Of a stretch of DNA of 64,000 nucleotides, positions 53,598 through 61,375 are shown piece by piece. The first letter of the stretch is position 1. Each line of letters opens with the position of its first letter. The notes under the pieces are model-generated. The model was not told where the DNA came from. It searched no databases and saw only the letters and a list, made by a program, of their open reading frames with translations. This DNA comes from UBA965 sp040396955 (GTDB lineage Bacteria > Chloroflexota > Chloroflexia > Chloroflexales > Roseiflexaceae): positions 62,001 to 126,000 of the forward strand of contig JBBAWX010000007.1 of NCBI GenBank assembly GCA_040396955.1. Direction: 5' to 3'. A program made the position numbers and the translations under genes.

Positions 53598-54495
53598 CCT
53601 CGTCTTGCAACAGTTCAATCACGAACTGACGGCACTCATTGAGCGAATCCGTCATAGCACTGCCATGGTGTCGGGGATGTCCATTGATTTGTTGAACGGG
53701 AGCGGTGGCTCAGCCTGGTTGTTTGACACACAGGGGCATCTCGTGACGAATCACCATGTGGTGGCTGACATCAAGCGCTCGTTGCGTGTGCAATTTGCGG
53801 GTAAACCGGAAATTCCCGCAGTCGTGGTGGGAAGTGACCCGAGCACGGATCTTGCCGTCCTTCGCGTTGATCTCCCCGTGACTGCCACTGCGCTTGCATT
53901 GCGCCCTGCGGTGCCGGCACTTGGTGAGCTCTGTATGGCCATGGGCGCCCCGTTGCGGTTCCGTGAGTCGGTGAGCCTCGGCATTGTCTCTGGGCTACAT
54001 CGACAACTCACGTTGCCAGACGGTGTCCTCGAAGAAGTGGTTCAGACCGATGCCGCCATTAACCCGGGTAATTCGGGAGGCCCGCTCATCGACATGGCAG
54101 GGCTTGTCATTGGGGTGAACGTGGCGAAGCGCGGTGACGCCGATAACATCGGGTTTGCCATTTGCAGTGAAATGGTTGCCGATGTGGTGCCCGAACTCAT
54201 CGCACATGGTGGTATTGAACGAGGGACGTTTGGACTGACGGTCGGCGAGGTGATGGATGTGACCGGGCATGAGGATCCCATGATTGTCGTCCAACGCGTG
54301 CGCACTGCACCATCCCTCTTTGAAGTGGGCGATATCATCATCAGCATTGATGCACACCCCATTCGGCGTCGCTACGACATCCGTAAATTGTTGCATCGGG
54401 GGACAATTGGCACAACAAAGCTCGTAGAAATAAAACGTGCCGGTGCACTTCACACGTTGAATGTGCCGGTGATGCAACGGCAGAATGGGACATAA
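53590..54495 (+). CDS. HtrA/DegP-type serine protease without export signal
   Basis: The product has 301 residues. The chymotrypsin-like triad is H56 (NHHVV), D87 (STDLAV) and S162 (NPGNSGG), with a PDZ domain at about 205-295. Neither a signal peptide nor a membrane anchor is visible in the first 40 residues, which is unusual, since most HtrA proteins act outside the cytoplasm. The start is ATG 53590, within the end of the YbjN-like gene. It follows a chaperone-like gene, which may deliver substrates. Confidence 0.85.
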   Translation: MSSLVLQQFNHELTALIERIRHSTAMVSGMSIDLLNGSGGSAWLFDTQGHLVTNHHVVADIKRSLRVQFAGKPEIPAVVVGSDPSTDLAVLRVDLPVTATALALRPAVPALGELCMAMGAPLRFRESVSLGIVSGLHRQLTLPDGVLEEVVQTDAAINPGNSGGPLIDMAGLVIGVNVAKRGDADNIGFAICSEMVADVVPELIAHGGIERGTFGLTVGEVMDVTGHEDPMIVVQRVRTAPSLFEVGDIIISIDAHPIRRRYDIRKLLHRGTIGTTKLVEIKRAGALHTLNVPVMQRQNGT

Positions 54496-54531
54496 AAACG
54501 CTCACCGTGTGCATCTCTGCACACGGTGAGC
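54494..54531 (-). terminator. Terminator of the Rieske oxygenase gene
   Basis: A perfect 14-bp stem (54500-54513 with 54518-54531) with TCTC loop; the AAAAA at 54494-54498 reads as a U-tract on the minus strand. Confidence 0.82.
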
Positions 54532-54544
54532 ATTGGATGGCAGG

Positions 54545-55639
54545 TCATTGTTTGCTTGGAGTCCCGAGGTGCTCACAGAGCAGACCGTGGAAGTGGTGCA
54601 CGCCGTTTTCACGGAGCAACGAAAACCGCCCCGTGTTGTAGGACTGTGAGCGCAAGCGTCGTTGCACGGTCTCGCACAGGTCGATGTCTTCACGCTGTAC
54701 AAGATCGCTGAAGGCGAAGTTTTTGGCGAAATCTTCGGCAATCCCCGGTCGGTCCATGTCGAGCACGTACCACTCAAAGATGGTGACGGTCTTTTCGGGA
54801 CCAAGTGGCAAGATGATGTTGATCTGCAGGTTGTCTGGGTAGATGTTGAGCATCAGATTGGGAAAAATCCAGTAGTAGAGGGCCTGTGCATTCGCATCCT
54901 TCTCGAGGTTACGGCGATACAAAGAATCCTCTTTGGCACGAATGGGGGCATACTGCTTGGAGTAGTAGCGCTCCGTTTCCACCCGGTACTGGTTGTAGTC
55001 GATTTCCTTGAACAAGCCGGGGTGGGCCACGGGGATGTGGTAGCCCTCCAGATAGTTGTCGACGTACACTTTCCAGTTGCAGTCAATTTCGTAATCGACG
55101 CGCTTATAAAAGCCCATGCGATCGAGGGGCATATGTGCCGTTTCGGGGATGATGTTGCCGAGTGTGGCCTGGAGTGAGGGTGCTTGATCATCGAGGCACA
55201 CAAAAATGAACGGACCCCAGGTGTCGACACGTACCGGCTTGAGGCCAAATTCATCGCGATTGAAGCACTCCACGCCCTCGAACTCTGGCGTGTTGAGCAA
55301 GCGTCCATCAAGGCCGTACGTCCAACCGTGGTAGGTGCACTGGAGCGTTTTGCGGTGACCGGGGCCATTGGCGACGGCGCCAGCGCGGTGACGACACACG
55401 TTGTAGAAGGCATGAATGGTGCCGGCCGTATCACGGGTTATCACGAGCGGTTCATCAACCACGGTGCAGGTGAAATGATCACCCGGGCGTTGGAGTTGCT
55501 CAAGCCGCCCAATCAGCTGCCAGGTGCGCCCGAAGATGGTGCGCTTTTCGTGGGCCAGCTGATCGGCGTCCGTGTACCAATCGGCGGGAATGGTGGTGGC
55601 GGTGGCTAAATTGGGGTCGTAGGTGAACGTCGATGGCAT
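54545..55639 (-). CDS. Rieske non-heme iron oxygenase, alpha subunit
   Basis: The product has 364 residues. The Rieske cluster is C82-x-H84 and C101-x2-H104. The iron site has N195, E198, H201 and H206 (NYLEGYHIPVAHP) with an aspartate in the later DIDLCE segment. It is close in layout to ring-hydroxylating dioxygenases and to choline/glycine-betaine monooxygenases (GbcA group), which also carry NYLEGYH. The substrate is not predictable. It needs a reductase that is not in the window. Follows an FKBP gene by 9 bases. Confidence 0.88.
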   Translation of the reverse strand: MPSTFTYDPNLATATTIPADWYTDADQLAHEKRTIFGRTWQLIGRLEQLQRPGDHFTCTVVDEPLVITRDTAGTIHAFYNVCRHRAGAVANGPGHRKTLQCTYHGWTYGLDGRLLNTPEFEGVECFNRDEFGLKPVRVDTWGPFIFVCLDDQAPSLQATLGNIIPETAHMPLDRMGFYKRVDYEIDCNWKVYVDNYLEGYHIPVAHPGLFKEIDYNQYRVETERYYSKQYAPIRAKEDSLYRRNLEKDANAQALYYWIFPNLMLNIYPDNLQINIILPLGPEKTVTIFEWYVLDMDRPGIAEDFAKNFAFSDLVQREDIDLCETVQRRLRSQSYNTGRFSLLRENGVHHFHGLLCEHLGTPSKQ

Positions 55640-55648
55640 GCGCGTCTC

Positions 55649-56002
55649 CTAACCACGTACACTCAAGAGTTCCACATCAAAGACCAACGTGGCATTGGGG
55701 GGGATGACACCCGCCGCGCCGCGTGCACCGTAACCGAGGTCGGCCGGGATGGTCAAGATGCGCCGGCCACCGACGTTCATGGACAGCACTCCTTCGTCCC
55801 AGCCTTTAATCACCTGACCAACACCGATGATGAAGGTGAACGGGCTATTGCGGTCGCGCGAGCTGTCGAATTTTTTGCCGTCGGTGAGGGTGCCGGTGTA
55901 GTGAACGGTCACCTGCTGGCCGGCCTTGGGGCTTTCCCCCGTGCCAACCTCGATATCGCGATACTGCAAGCCGGAAGGGGTGGTAATCGTGTTGTCCGAC
56001 AT
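55649..56002 (-). CDS. FKBP-type peptidyl-prolyl isomerase
   Basis: The product has 117 residues, a single FKBP domain: VHYTGTL near 34-40, DSSRDR, GVGQVIKGWDEGV, GYGARG and IPPNATLVFDVELL all fit the family. No signal peptide. Start ATG 56002 follows AAGGAG; the ORF extends to 56092 but lacks a site. Cotranscribed with the Rieske oxygenase. It is most likely a cytoplasmic folding catalyst. Confidence 0.94.
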   Translation of the reverse strand: MSDNTITTPSGLQYRDIEVGTGESPKAGQQVTVHYTGTLTDGKKFDSSRDRNSPFTFIIGVGQVIKGWDEGVLSMNVGGRRILTIPADLGYGARGAAGVIPPNATLVFDVELLSVRG

Positions 56003-56117
56003 GAGATGACTCCTTACTTGATACAAAACTTCTGAAACAATGGCCGCGTGATTTGCACAATCCTGGTATTCCGAGATAATACAGAGAATCAAGCCACTCT
56101 ATGCACAAGAGGCCATC

Positions 56118-58064
56118 GTGGTTGCCATGACGCACATAGTACGACAGGGCGTGCGGGTACTCCCGTGGCTACTTGTCGCATTACCGGTACAGCTCCTCTG
56201 GTACGAATTCACCACGACACCGACGATTGGACTCACCCTCATCGGAATCGTTGCGGCTTTTGTATTGTACCGCACAACGGCTCACAATGAAACTTACATC
56301 CGCTTGCTGTTGCTCGCCGGGTACAGCCTCGGCATCGGCATTATCGCTCAGCTTGACCTGCACGGGTTGTATCTTTGGCAACATGCAAGTTGGGTGCTTG
56401 TCGTCATCTTTGCATTGTCAGCTCTTACCCCGGTAATCACAGACCAGGAATCAGCCGCCACGGTACCACCTGCGGTGGTGCCCCAATGGCGTTGGTGGCT
56501 GGCCATCCTCGGGGTCGGGGTGGTGGCGATTGTCATTCGGGCACACGGTATCGAGACTGCACCTGTCATCGGTGGTGACGAAGCCAATGCGGCTTTGTAT
56601 GCTCTTGAAATACTCAATGGTCGGGTGCGCAACCTCTTTCAATCGGGCTGGTACGAATTTCCGGCGCTGTGGTTCAGTTTGCCGGCGCTTTCTCACGCAA
56701 TCTTCGCAGATCCCATGTGGGCGTTGCGTGGGCATGCCGTGCTTGTTGGCGCACTGAGTTGTGCCACTCTCACGTGGGCACTACGTCCCATTCTTGGCTC
56801 GTCGTGGTATGCAATCGCCGGCGGGCTGTTGTTGGCCTGTTTCGGTCTGCACATTTATTTCTCCCAAATCGGCCTCAACAACATTTTTGATGGCCTGACC
56901 ATGACCATCTTGCTCGGTCTGTTGGCCCGCCAAAGTGAGCAGTATGCGCCGATGCGTTGGGGCTGGCTAGGGTTGTGGTTGGGGATTGCCCTCTACGGCT
57001 ATACGAGTGCACGCCTGTTTCCACTCATCGTCGTCTTTTGGGCGGTGCGCATGTGGTGGCATCGGCCACAGCAACGCGGTGCATTGCTTGACGGCATGGC
57101 GGTCGTGGCTTTGATCGCACTCATCGTGGTTGCTCCCCTGCTCGTGCACTACGTCTACCGCCCAGATAATTTCATGGCGCCGTTGGTGCGGTTTTCCTAC
57201 ATGAGCGAGATCGAGCCCGGATATTCGTTGTTTGCGCGCATCGAGCGTGACACCGGTGTTACCGTCTTTCGCCAACTCTGGCAACACGTCATCATCACCG
57301 TCAAGGCCATCAGTGTGGGTCCCACCGACGGCTGGTACGTGTTTTCGCGGGGCGTAGTCGGTCCCGTGTTAGTCATTCCGTTGCTGATTGGCACCATCCG
57401 TGCCATCGACGCACTTCATCGTCCCATGTGGCACGTGGCCGTCGCCGGTGTCATCGGTTTCATCGTGGTCAGCGTGCTTTCTCACCCTGTGGGCTCTGGT
57501 CAGCGCTTGATTGCGTTGTTACCCGTGCTGATCGGGCTGTGTCTGGTGGGCATGCAGTGGATGGAGCGGATGTTGCAACGCTGGCTTCCTCCCGTGCTCG
57601 CAACGGGTGTGGTCGTGATGATACTGGGGACATCCATGTACACGCACATCAACGACTACGTTGTGCGATTTTTGTGGCATGAAGGCGGCGTCGGTGACAT
57701 CAATTCGCGAGCCATCGACTACTACGGTCAGTTCATGCGCCGCCTGCCACCTGGGACCGTGGTTGACATTCTGGTCGGCCCCGACTTTCAACGTGCGGCC
57801 AACGTGGGTGTGGCGTACCATGCGCGTCATCTTGATGCGCTCGAAATCCCGGAAGGAATGGCACCGCGCCCAGAGGCGCAAGTCTGGGTAGTGCCCGGAG
57901 CCCGTCTTGACCCACCGGTTGCACCACCCGGCTTTGCAGAGGCACGCTACATCGTCATGCCAGAGGGCACGGTGTGGTTGACCATCTACTACGCTGATTC
58001 GTTACGAGCGTTGTTCCAAGACATTCCTGCGCCACAGGTGTACCCACCACCCGTGCCCGAGTAG
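56118..58064 (+). CDS. GT39/PMT-like membrane glycosyltransferase
   Basis: The product has 648 residues with about 12 membrane segments and a C-terminal extracytoplasmic part (~530-648). IGGDEANAALYALEILNG near 155-172 holds the acidic residues after the first membrane loop typical of GT-C enzymes (PMT/ArnT group). GT39-type enzymes transfer a sugar from a polyprenyl donor. The acceptor is unknown. The start is GTG 56118, 5 bases after AAGAGG; ATG 56127 is too far. Confidence 0.8.
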   Translation: MVAMTHIVRQGVRVLPWLLVALPVQLLWYEFTTTPTIGLTLIGIVAAFVLYRTTAHNETYIRLLLLAGYSLGIGIIAQLDLHGLYLWQHASWVLVVIFALSALTPVITDQESAATVPPAVVPQWRWWLAILGVGVVAIVIRAHGIETAPVIGGDEANAALYALEILNGRVRNLFQSGWYEFPALWFSLPALSHAIFADPMWALRGHAVLVGALSCATLTWALRPILGSSWYAIAGGLLLACFGLHIYFSQIGLNNIFDGLTMTILLGLLARQSEQYAPMRWGWLGLWLGIALYGYTSARLFPLIVVFWAVRMWWHRPQQRGALLDGMAVVALIALIVVAPLLVHYVYRPDNFMAPLVRFSYMSEIEPGYSLFARIERDTGVTVFRQLWQHVIITVKAISVGPTDGWYVFSRGVVGPVLVIPLLIGTIRAIDALHRPMWHVAVAGVIGFIVVSVLSHPVGSGQRLIALLPVLIGLCLVGMQWMERMLQRWLPPVLATGVVVMILGTSMYTHINDYVVRFLWHEGGVGDINSRAIDYYGQFMRRLPPGTVVDILVGPDFQRAANVGVAYHARHLDALEIPEGMAPRPEAQVWVVPGARLDPPVAPPGFAEARYIVMPEGTVWLTIYYADSLRALFQDIPAPQVYPPPVPE

Positions 58065-58097
58065 TGAAAAACGTGGTGCTCTAGATGGGGGGACAGC

Positions 58098-58139
58098 GTG
58101 ATACAGAGGGGCGCACAGCTGTGCGCCCCTCTGTATCAC
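58098..58139. terminator. 42-bp perfect palindrome between convergent genes
   Basis: 21-bp arms (58098-58118 with 58119-58139) meet without spacer. It lies between the glycosyltransferase and the PhyH gene, so it can serve both as a hairpin terminator; no T-run is present. Confidence 0.65.
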
Positions 58140-58143
58140 CTAC

Positions 58144-59061
58144 TCAACAAATCTTGCCGCGTTTGCCGGCGCTGCCGTGGCCGATGGGCTCGTCACCAAT
58201 CCAGCGTTCGTCGATGGGCTCATCGGCGCGCTGATAGCGCGTGTCGGTGGAGAGGCGGATGCGGTCGCTGGCGTTGTCGAGGCTGGTATGTACCGTGAAC
58301 ACGCTAAAGATGAGCACGTCCCCGGCCTGAAAATCGCTCGAGAGCCAGCGACCGCCGAGAGCGGCGCGTAGTTTGGCCGGATTGTCTGAGAGCCAGCCGC
58401 CGTTGCGGATGTTGCCGCCGCCGCCCATGCCCGTGTAGTGCTCGCCCACTTTGTTGGTGCAAAACTCATCGACGTCTTTGGCGCCGTAGCCCTCGTTGAG
58501 GCGCGTATGCTGGTGTGAACGCTCCAAAATCATCAAGCCACCCATGCTGAGTGGCACATCCATGAGCGGAGTCCACGCCGTGTAGAGTTGTTTGGTGCCG
58601 CGGCCCATGTAGACGATGTCCATGTGCGGTGGCGTGCCACGTTTGGGGGCCACGGCGCGCACCCACGTGAAATCGTAGTGGCGTACGTCGGCGGCGAGCA
58701 GGTCGGCAAAAATCTCCATCATGCGCCCGTCATAGAGCACCTGCATCAGCGCCGGATTGTCTTTGCTCAAATCGGGCATAAACTGCACGGTGCTTTTCGG
58801 TGCGGCGCGACACTCATCGAGCGGGTAGGCGCGATCAATGTGGCCGAGTTCGGCAAGGCGCTCTGCCATTAGGCGGCGCGCTTGGCCAATCAGCTCCACA
58901 TCGAGGACGTTTTTGAGGTAGAGGTACCCCTCGGTGTCCATGTGCTGGCGGAGCAGCTCTGGGTGAGCGAGCCACTGGTTGCAGACGGTCAGTTCCCCAA
59001 AATCAGCGGCGTCGGTGGAGATGGGCTTCTTCATGGCGGTGAGTTGGAGCGTGGTTGGCAT
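58144..59061 (-). CDS. Phytanoyl-CoA dioxygenase (PhyH)-family enzyme
   Basis: The product has 305 residues. An Fe(II)/2-oxoglutarate-dependent oxygenase fold with HMD (H146, D148), H258 in VHTSLD, and an Arg in RLSTDTRYQ that binds 2-oxoglutarate. PhyH members oxidise diverse small molecules. Start ATG 59061 has AAGGAGG upstream; the frame is open to 59100 but not needed. Substrate unknown. Confidence 0.87.
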   Translation of the reverse strand: MPTTLQLTAMKKPISTDAADFGELTVCNQWLAHPELLRQHMDTEGYLYLKNVLDVELIGQARRLMAERLAELGHIDRAYPLDECRAAPKSTVQFMPDLSKDNPALMQVLYDGRMMEIFADLLAADVRHYDFTWVRAVAPKRGTPPHMDIVYMGRGTKQLYTAWTPLMDVPLSMGGLMILERSHQHTRLNEGYGAKDVDEFCTNKVGEHYTGMGGGGNIRNGGWLSDNPAKLRAALGGRWLSSDFQAGDVLIFSVFTVHTSLDNASDRIRLSTDTRYQRADEPIDERWIGDEPIGHGSAGKRGKIC

Positions 59062-59155
59062 CGTTGCCCTCCTTGGGTGGGTAATGTAACTACAGCACAA
59101 CAGCTATCAGTAGTATACCGGTGAGTGCACTCTTTGTATAGGCACAAGCCGTAGC

Positions 59156-59185
59156 TCGACAATACGTTGCAGGGTGCGGTATGAT
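59156..59185 (+). promoter_or_regulatory. Promoter of the 654-residue protein
   Basis: TCGACA at 59156-59161 and TATGAT at 59180-59185 are 18 bases apart, which puts transcription after 59174 and excludes the upstream in-frame GTG there as the start. Confidence 0.65.
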
Positions 59186-59224
59186 AGTAGCAGGCACACA
59201 AATCGTTGCACGTGGTCGAAACGC

Positions 59225-61189
59225 ATGCACACTCGTTTTTTACATACGGATGAAATTACCCCTCCACTCGAGCAATATCCCGACTTGACTCACGCAATCC
59301 GAGTCGATTGCGTGTTAGCCGCAGATTGGCACTACGTGGAAGGATTTTTGGCGCGCCTGTATGCGGCGTCATGTAGTGCGCGCATTTTGATTCACATTCC
59401 TGAGTACTACGGTGATCCCACCATGCATCCCGACAGTCGTGCGTGGTTGCTCGAAAAGGTGCTCTTGCAGTATTCGCGGATTTCAGTGTGGCAACGCGCT
59501 CATCTCCTGCTCACCCTTGAGCGTGCCGAGATTCGCTGTATTTCTCGCCATGGTCTCGAATACTTTCAACAACCGTTTGGCATCATCAGCCAAGCCGACG
59601 GGAGTAGCACGCTCTTCACGTTGATGCCGACCCCGAGTGCCGTGCACCGCTTGTTGTGGGTCGACAATCAGCCGGACCGTGTGCAATGGGGGACGCGCGA
59701 GTTCCACACGCTCTGGGAGCATGCCTTTGTGCTGCACTGCTCGCATGAACGCATCGAACGGCTCCTGCATCCACCTGCACCATACCGAGCCCCGATTACG
59801 CCGACGGGGGCGGCGTGGCTCGTGCCTGACGACGTCAATCTCATCGGGCATTTAGCCATGCATGACGCCACGCCGTTGCGCTATTTGCACCGGTGCCGCT
59901 TTGCCGTGCACCGCCTCGTGCGGACCACGTACTATGCGGTGGTGCGTGCCCAGGCCGGCAAACTGGTGACCATCATCGGTGCAGAAGACTGGTTGCTCCA
60001 AGTGCGGGCACTCCTCCAACAGTGGCAGTGTGCTGATTCGGTGATGCAGCGCATCCGTGTGTGCACCCCCGCCGACGTCGCCCAGAGCACAGTGTACGCG
60101 GAGGTCTGGTGTGCCACGGCTGACGCATGGACGCCGGAGTTCGTACAGCAGAGTGTGGTGCAGGCAGCGCTCTACCGGGGAGTCGACGTAGTCTTGTTTG
60201 GTCTGAAAGCCGATCTCACCGACGTTGCCGAGCTCTCGGCATTGCTCGCGCGACTAGCTACTGGGTGTGAACATGTCTTTGGGAATAGTGTGAGTCGCTG
60301 GCGCCGGCCAACGTGCATCGCAGAGCTCCAACAGGCGCCAGCACTCGCCAACAATGCCGATATCAGTGAAATTTGGGAGTGGGTGCGCAATCCGTTGCCC
60401 CCCAGCGACGCCCATCCGCTCTTCCACGATATCCGCACCAATTTGCGCATCAGTGATTCACAAAACATCGCTCACCGCATGGCGTTGACCACACAGCTTT
60501 CGCCCCGGCTCCAAGAGCGTCTGTACCAGTTCTTTCCTGAATTTCTCAAGCACATGACGCCGTGGAGTCGTTTCATTGTCGACGACAACGAGGTGCAACA
60601 TGCCGCTTTTCTCCAAGAAGTGACCATTGAGGCAACGGCCTGGGAGATGGCACAGTCCCACATCATTCAGCGCATCAGTGCCATTTTGCGCATGCAAAAA
60701 CACTGCCTTTTTTGGGTCGATCAGGCGGTTGACACCGTACCCTTGCGCACCGTTTGTCAGGCATTGCCTCAGGTGGCAGTGGTCTACATTGGCGAGCAGG
60801 ATTGCACCGTAAACGGTCAGCCGAGCTTGTTGCATCTGTTGCCCGCTCTTGTGCAGACGCATACCTGTCTCGTGCTGGTCACACCAGCTGCGGTTCATCG
60901 CACAATAGCCATTCTGCCCTTTCTCGACATCACGTTGCGCTTTGCCACGGCGACCCCCACCGTGACCACGCACATCAAGCGCTGGGCGATTGGTCGCCAT
61001 GAAGCGTGGTACTGGGATGTGCACCACGGTTTGTCTCAGCGTGCCATTTTACCCACATCGCGCAGCATGGAGGCAGACATCTACATTCCCATGCTGCGTG
61101 AAGATGGTGAATACGCCTGGGAGCTGTCTGCAACGACATCATTTGACAACGCATCGTTCTCTCGCTATACTACCCGTAGTTCCAGTTGA
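59225..61189 (+). CDS. Large protein of unknown family
   Basis: The product has 654 residues. Start ATG 59225 follows the promoter logic above, though its ribosome binding site is weak. No signal peptide or membrane segment. The sequence is rich in Trp, His and Leu, with mixed helices and strands, and has no repeat or motif I recognise. It has a possible Rossmann-like core near 255-330 (LVTIIGAEDWLLQVR then VYAEVWCATADA). The final 60 residues are strand-rich, ending in a polar tail. The ilv promoter lies within its 3' end. Confidence 0.75.
   Translation: MHTRFLHTDEITPPLEQYPDLTHAIRVDCVLAADWHYVEGFLARLYAASCSARILIHIPEYYGDPTMHPDSRAWLLEKVLLQYSRISVWQRAHLLLTLERAEIRCISRHGLEYFQQPFGIISQADGSSTLFTLMPTPSAVHRLLWVDNQPDRVQWGTREFHTLWEHAFVLHCSHERIERLLHPPAPYRAPITPTGAAWLVPDDVNLIGHLAMHDATPLRYLHRCRFAVHRLVRTTYYAVVRAQAGKLVTIIGAEDWLLQVRALLQQWQCADSVMQRIRVCTPADVAQSTVYAEVWCATADAWTPEFVQQSVVQAALYRGVDVVLFGLKADLTDVAELSALLARLATGCEHVFGNSVSRWRRPTCIAELQQAPALANNADISEIWEWVRNPLPPSDAHPLFHDIRTNLRISDSQNIAHRMALTTQLSPRLQERLYQFFPEFLKHMTPWSRFIVDDNEVQHAAFLQEVTIEATAWEMAQSHIIQRISAILRMQKHCLFWVDQAVDTVPLRTVCQALPQVAVVYIGEQDCTVNGQPSLLHLLPALVQTHTCLVLVTPAAVHRTIAILPFLDITLRFATATPTVTTHIKRWAIGRHEAWYWDVHHGLSQRAILPTSRSMEADIYIPMLREDGEYAWELSATTSFDNASFSRYTTRSSS
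61143..61171 (+). promoter_or_regulatory. Promoter of the ilv leader and operon
   Basis: Consensus TTGACA at 61143-61148 and TATACT at 61166-61171 are 17 bases apart, the optimum. Transcription should start near 61178. The whole promoter lies inside the coding end of the preceding gene. Confidence 0.88.
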
Positions 61190-61200
61190 AGGGATTCACT

Positions 61201-61275
61201 GTGTTTCAGCGTGGTCGTCTCAACCTAGTAGTAATTATTGTATCCCTAGTCGTACTAGCGATTATGGGAACATAA
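61201..61275 (+). CDS. ilv leader peptide, 24 residues, rich in branched-chain residues
   Basis: A GTG at 61201 with GAAGGG 7 bases upstream opens 24 codons to TAA 61273-61275. Residues 7-22 contain four Leu, five Val and three Ile, that is 12 of 16, the three end products of the pathway encoded downstream. The N-terminal six residues are MFQRGR. A hydrophobic stretch this long could also be a small membrane protein, but the position, between a strong promoter and a terminator directly before ilvB, is that of a leader peptide such as ivbL in E. coli. It would be translated to sense charged Val, Leu or Ile tRNAs. Confidence 0.72.
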   Translation: MFQRGRLNLVVIIVSLVVLAIMGT

Positions 61276-61276
61276 T

Positions 61277-61330
61277 ACTATAGGGAGCGGTTCGACCGCA
61301 CGATGATGTACAGTACGCCTCTCCCGTAGT
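61277..61330 (+). promoter_or_regulatory. Candidate antiterminator of the ilv attenuator
   Basis: ACTA-TA-GGGAG at 61277-61287, right after the leader stop, can pair with CTCCC-G-TAGT at 61321-61330: five plus four base pairs around a small internal loop. This uses the left arm of the terminator, so the two structures exclude each other. Between them lies a GCGGT/ACCGC hairpin (61287-61299). A ribosome at the leader stop codon would cover 61277-61287, leaving the terminator free to form. Confidence 0.6.
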
Positions 61331-61353
61331 AACTACGGGGGAGGTTTTTATTT
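61318..61353 (+). terminator. Attenuator terminator before ilvB
   Basis: A 12-bp stem (61318-61329 with 61333-61344, one G-U pair) with TAA loop is followed by TTTTTATTT. It lies 23 bases before the ilvB start and would stop the transcript before the operon. Confidence 0.85.
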
Positions 61354-61375
61354 GGCAATCATACATGGAGGGGAC

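Noticed and set aside
61201..61275. The 24-codon frame as a stand-alone small membrane protein
   Set aside because: It is possible by hydrophobicity, but position, amino-acid content and the following terminator fit a leader peptide better. Kept as second explanation.
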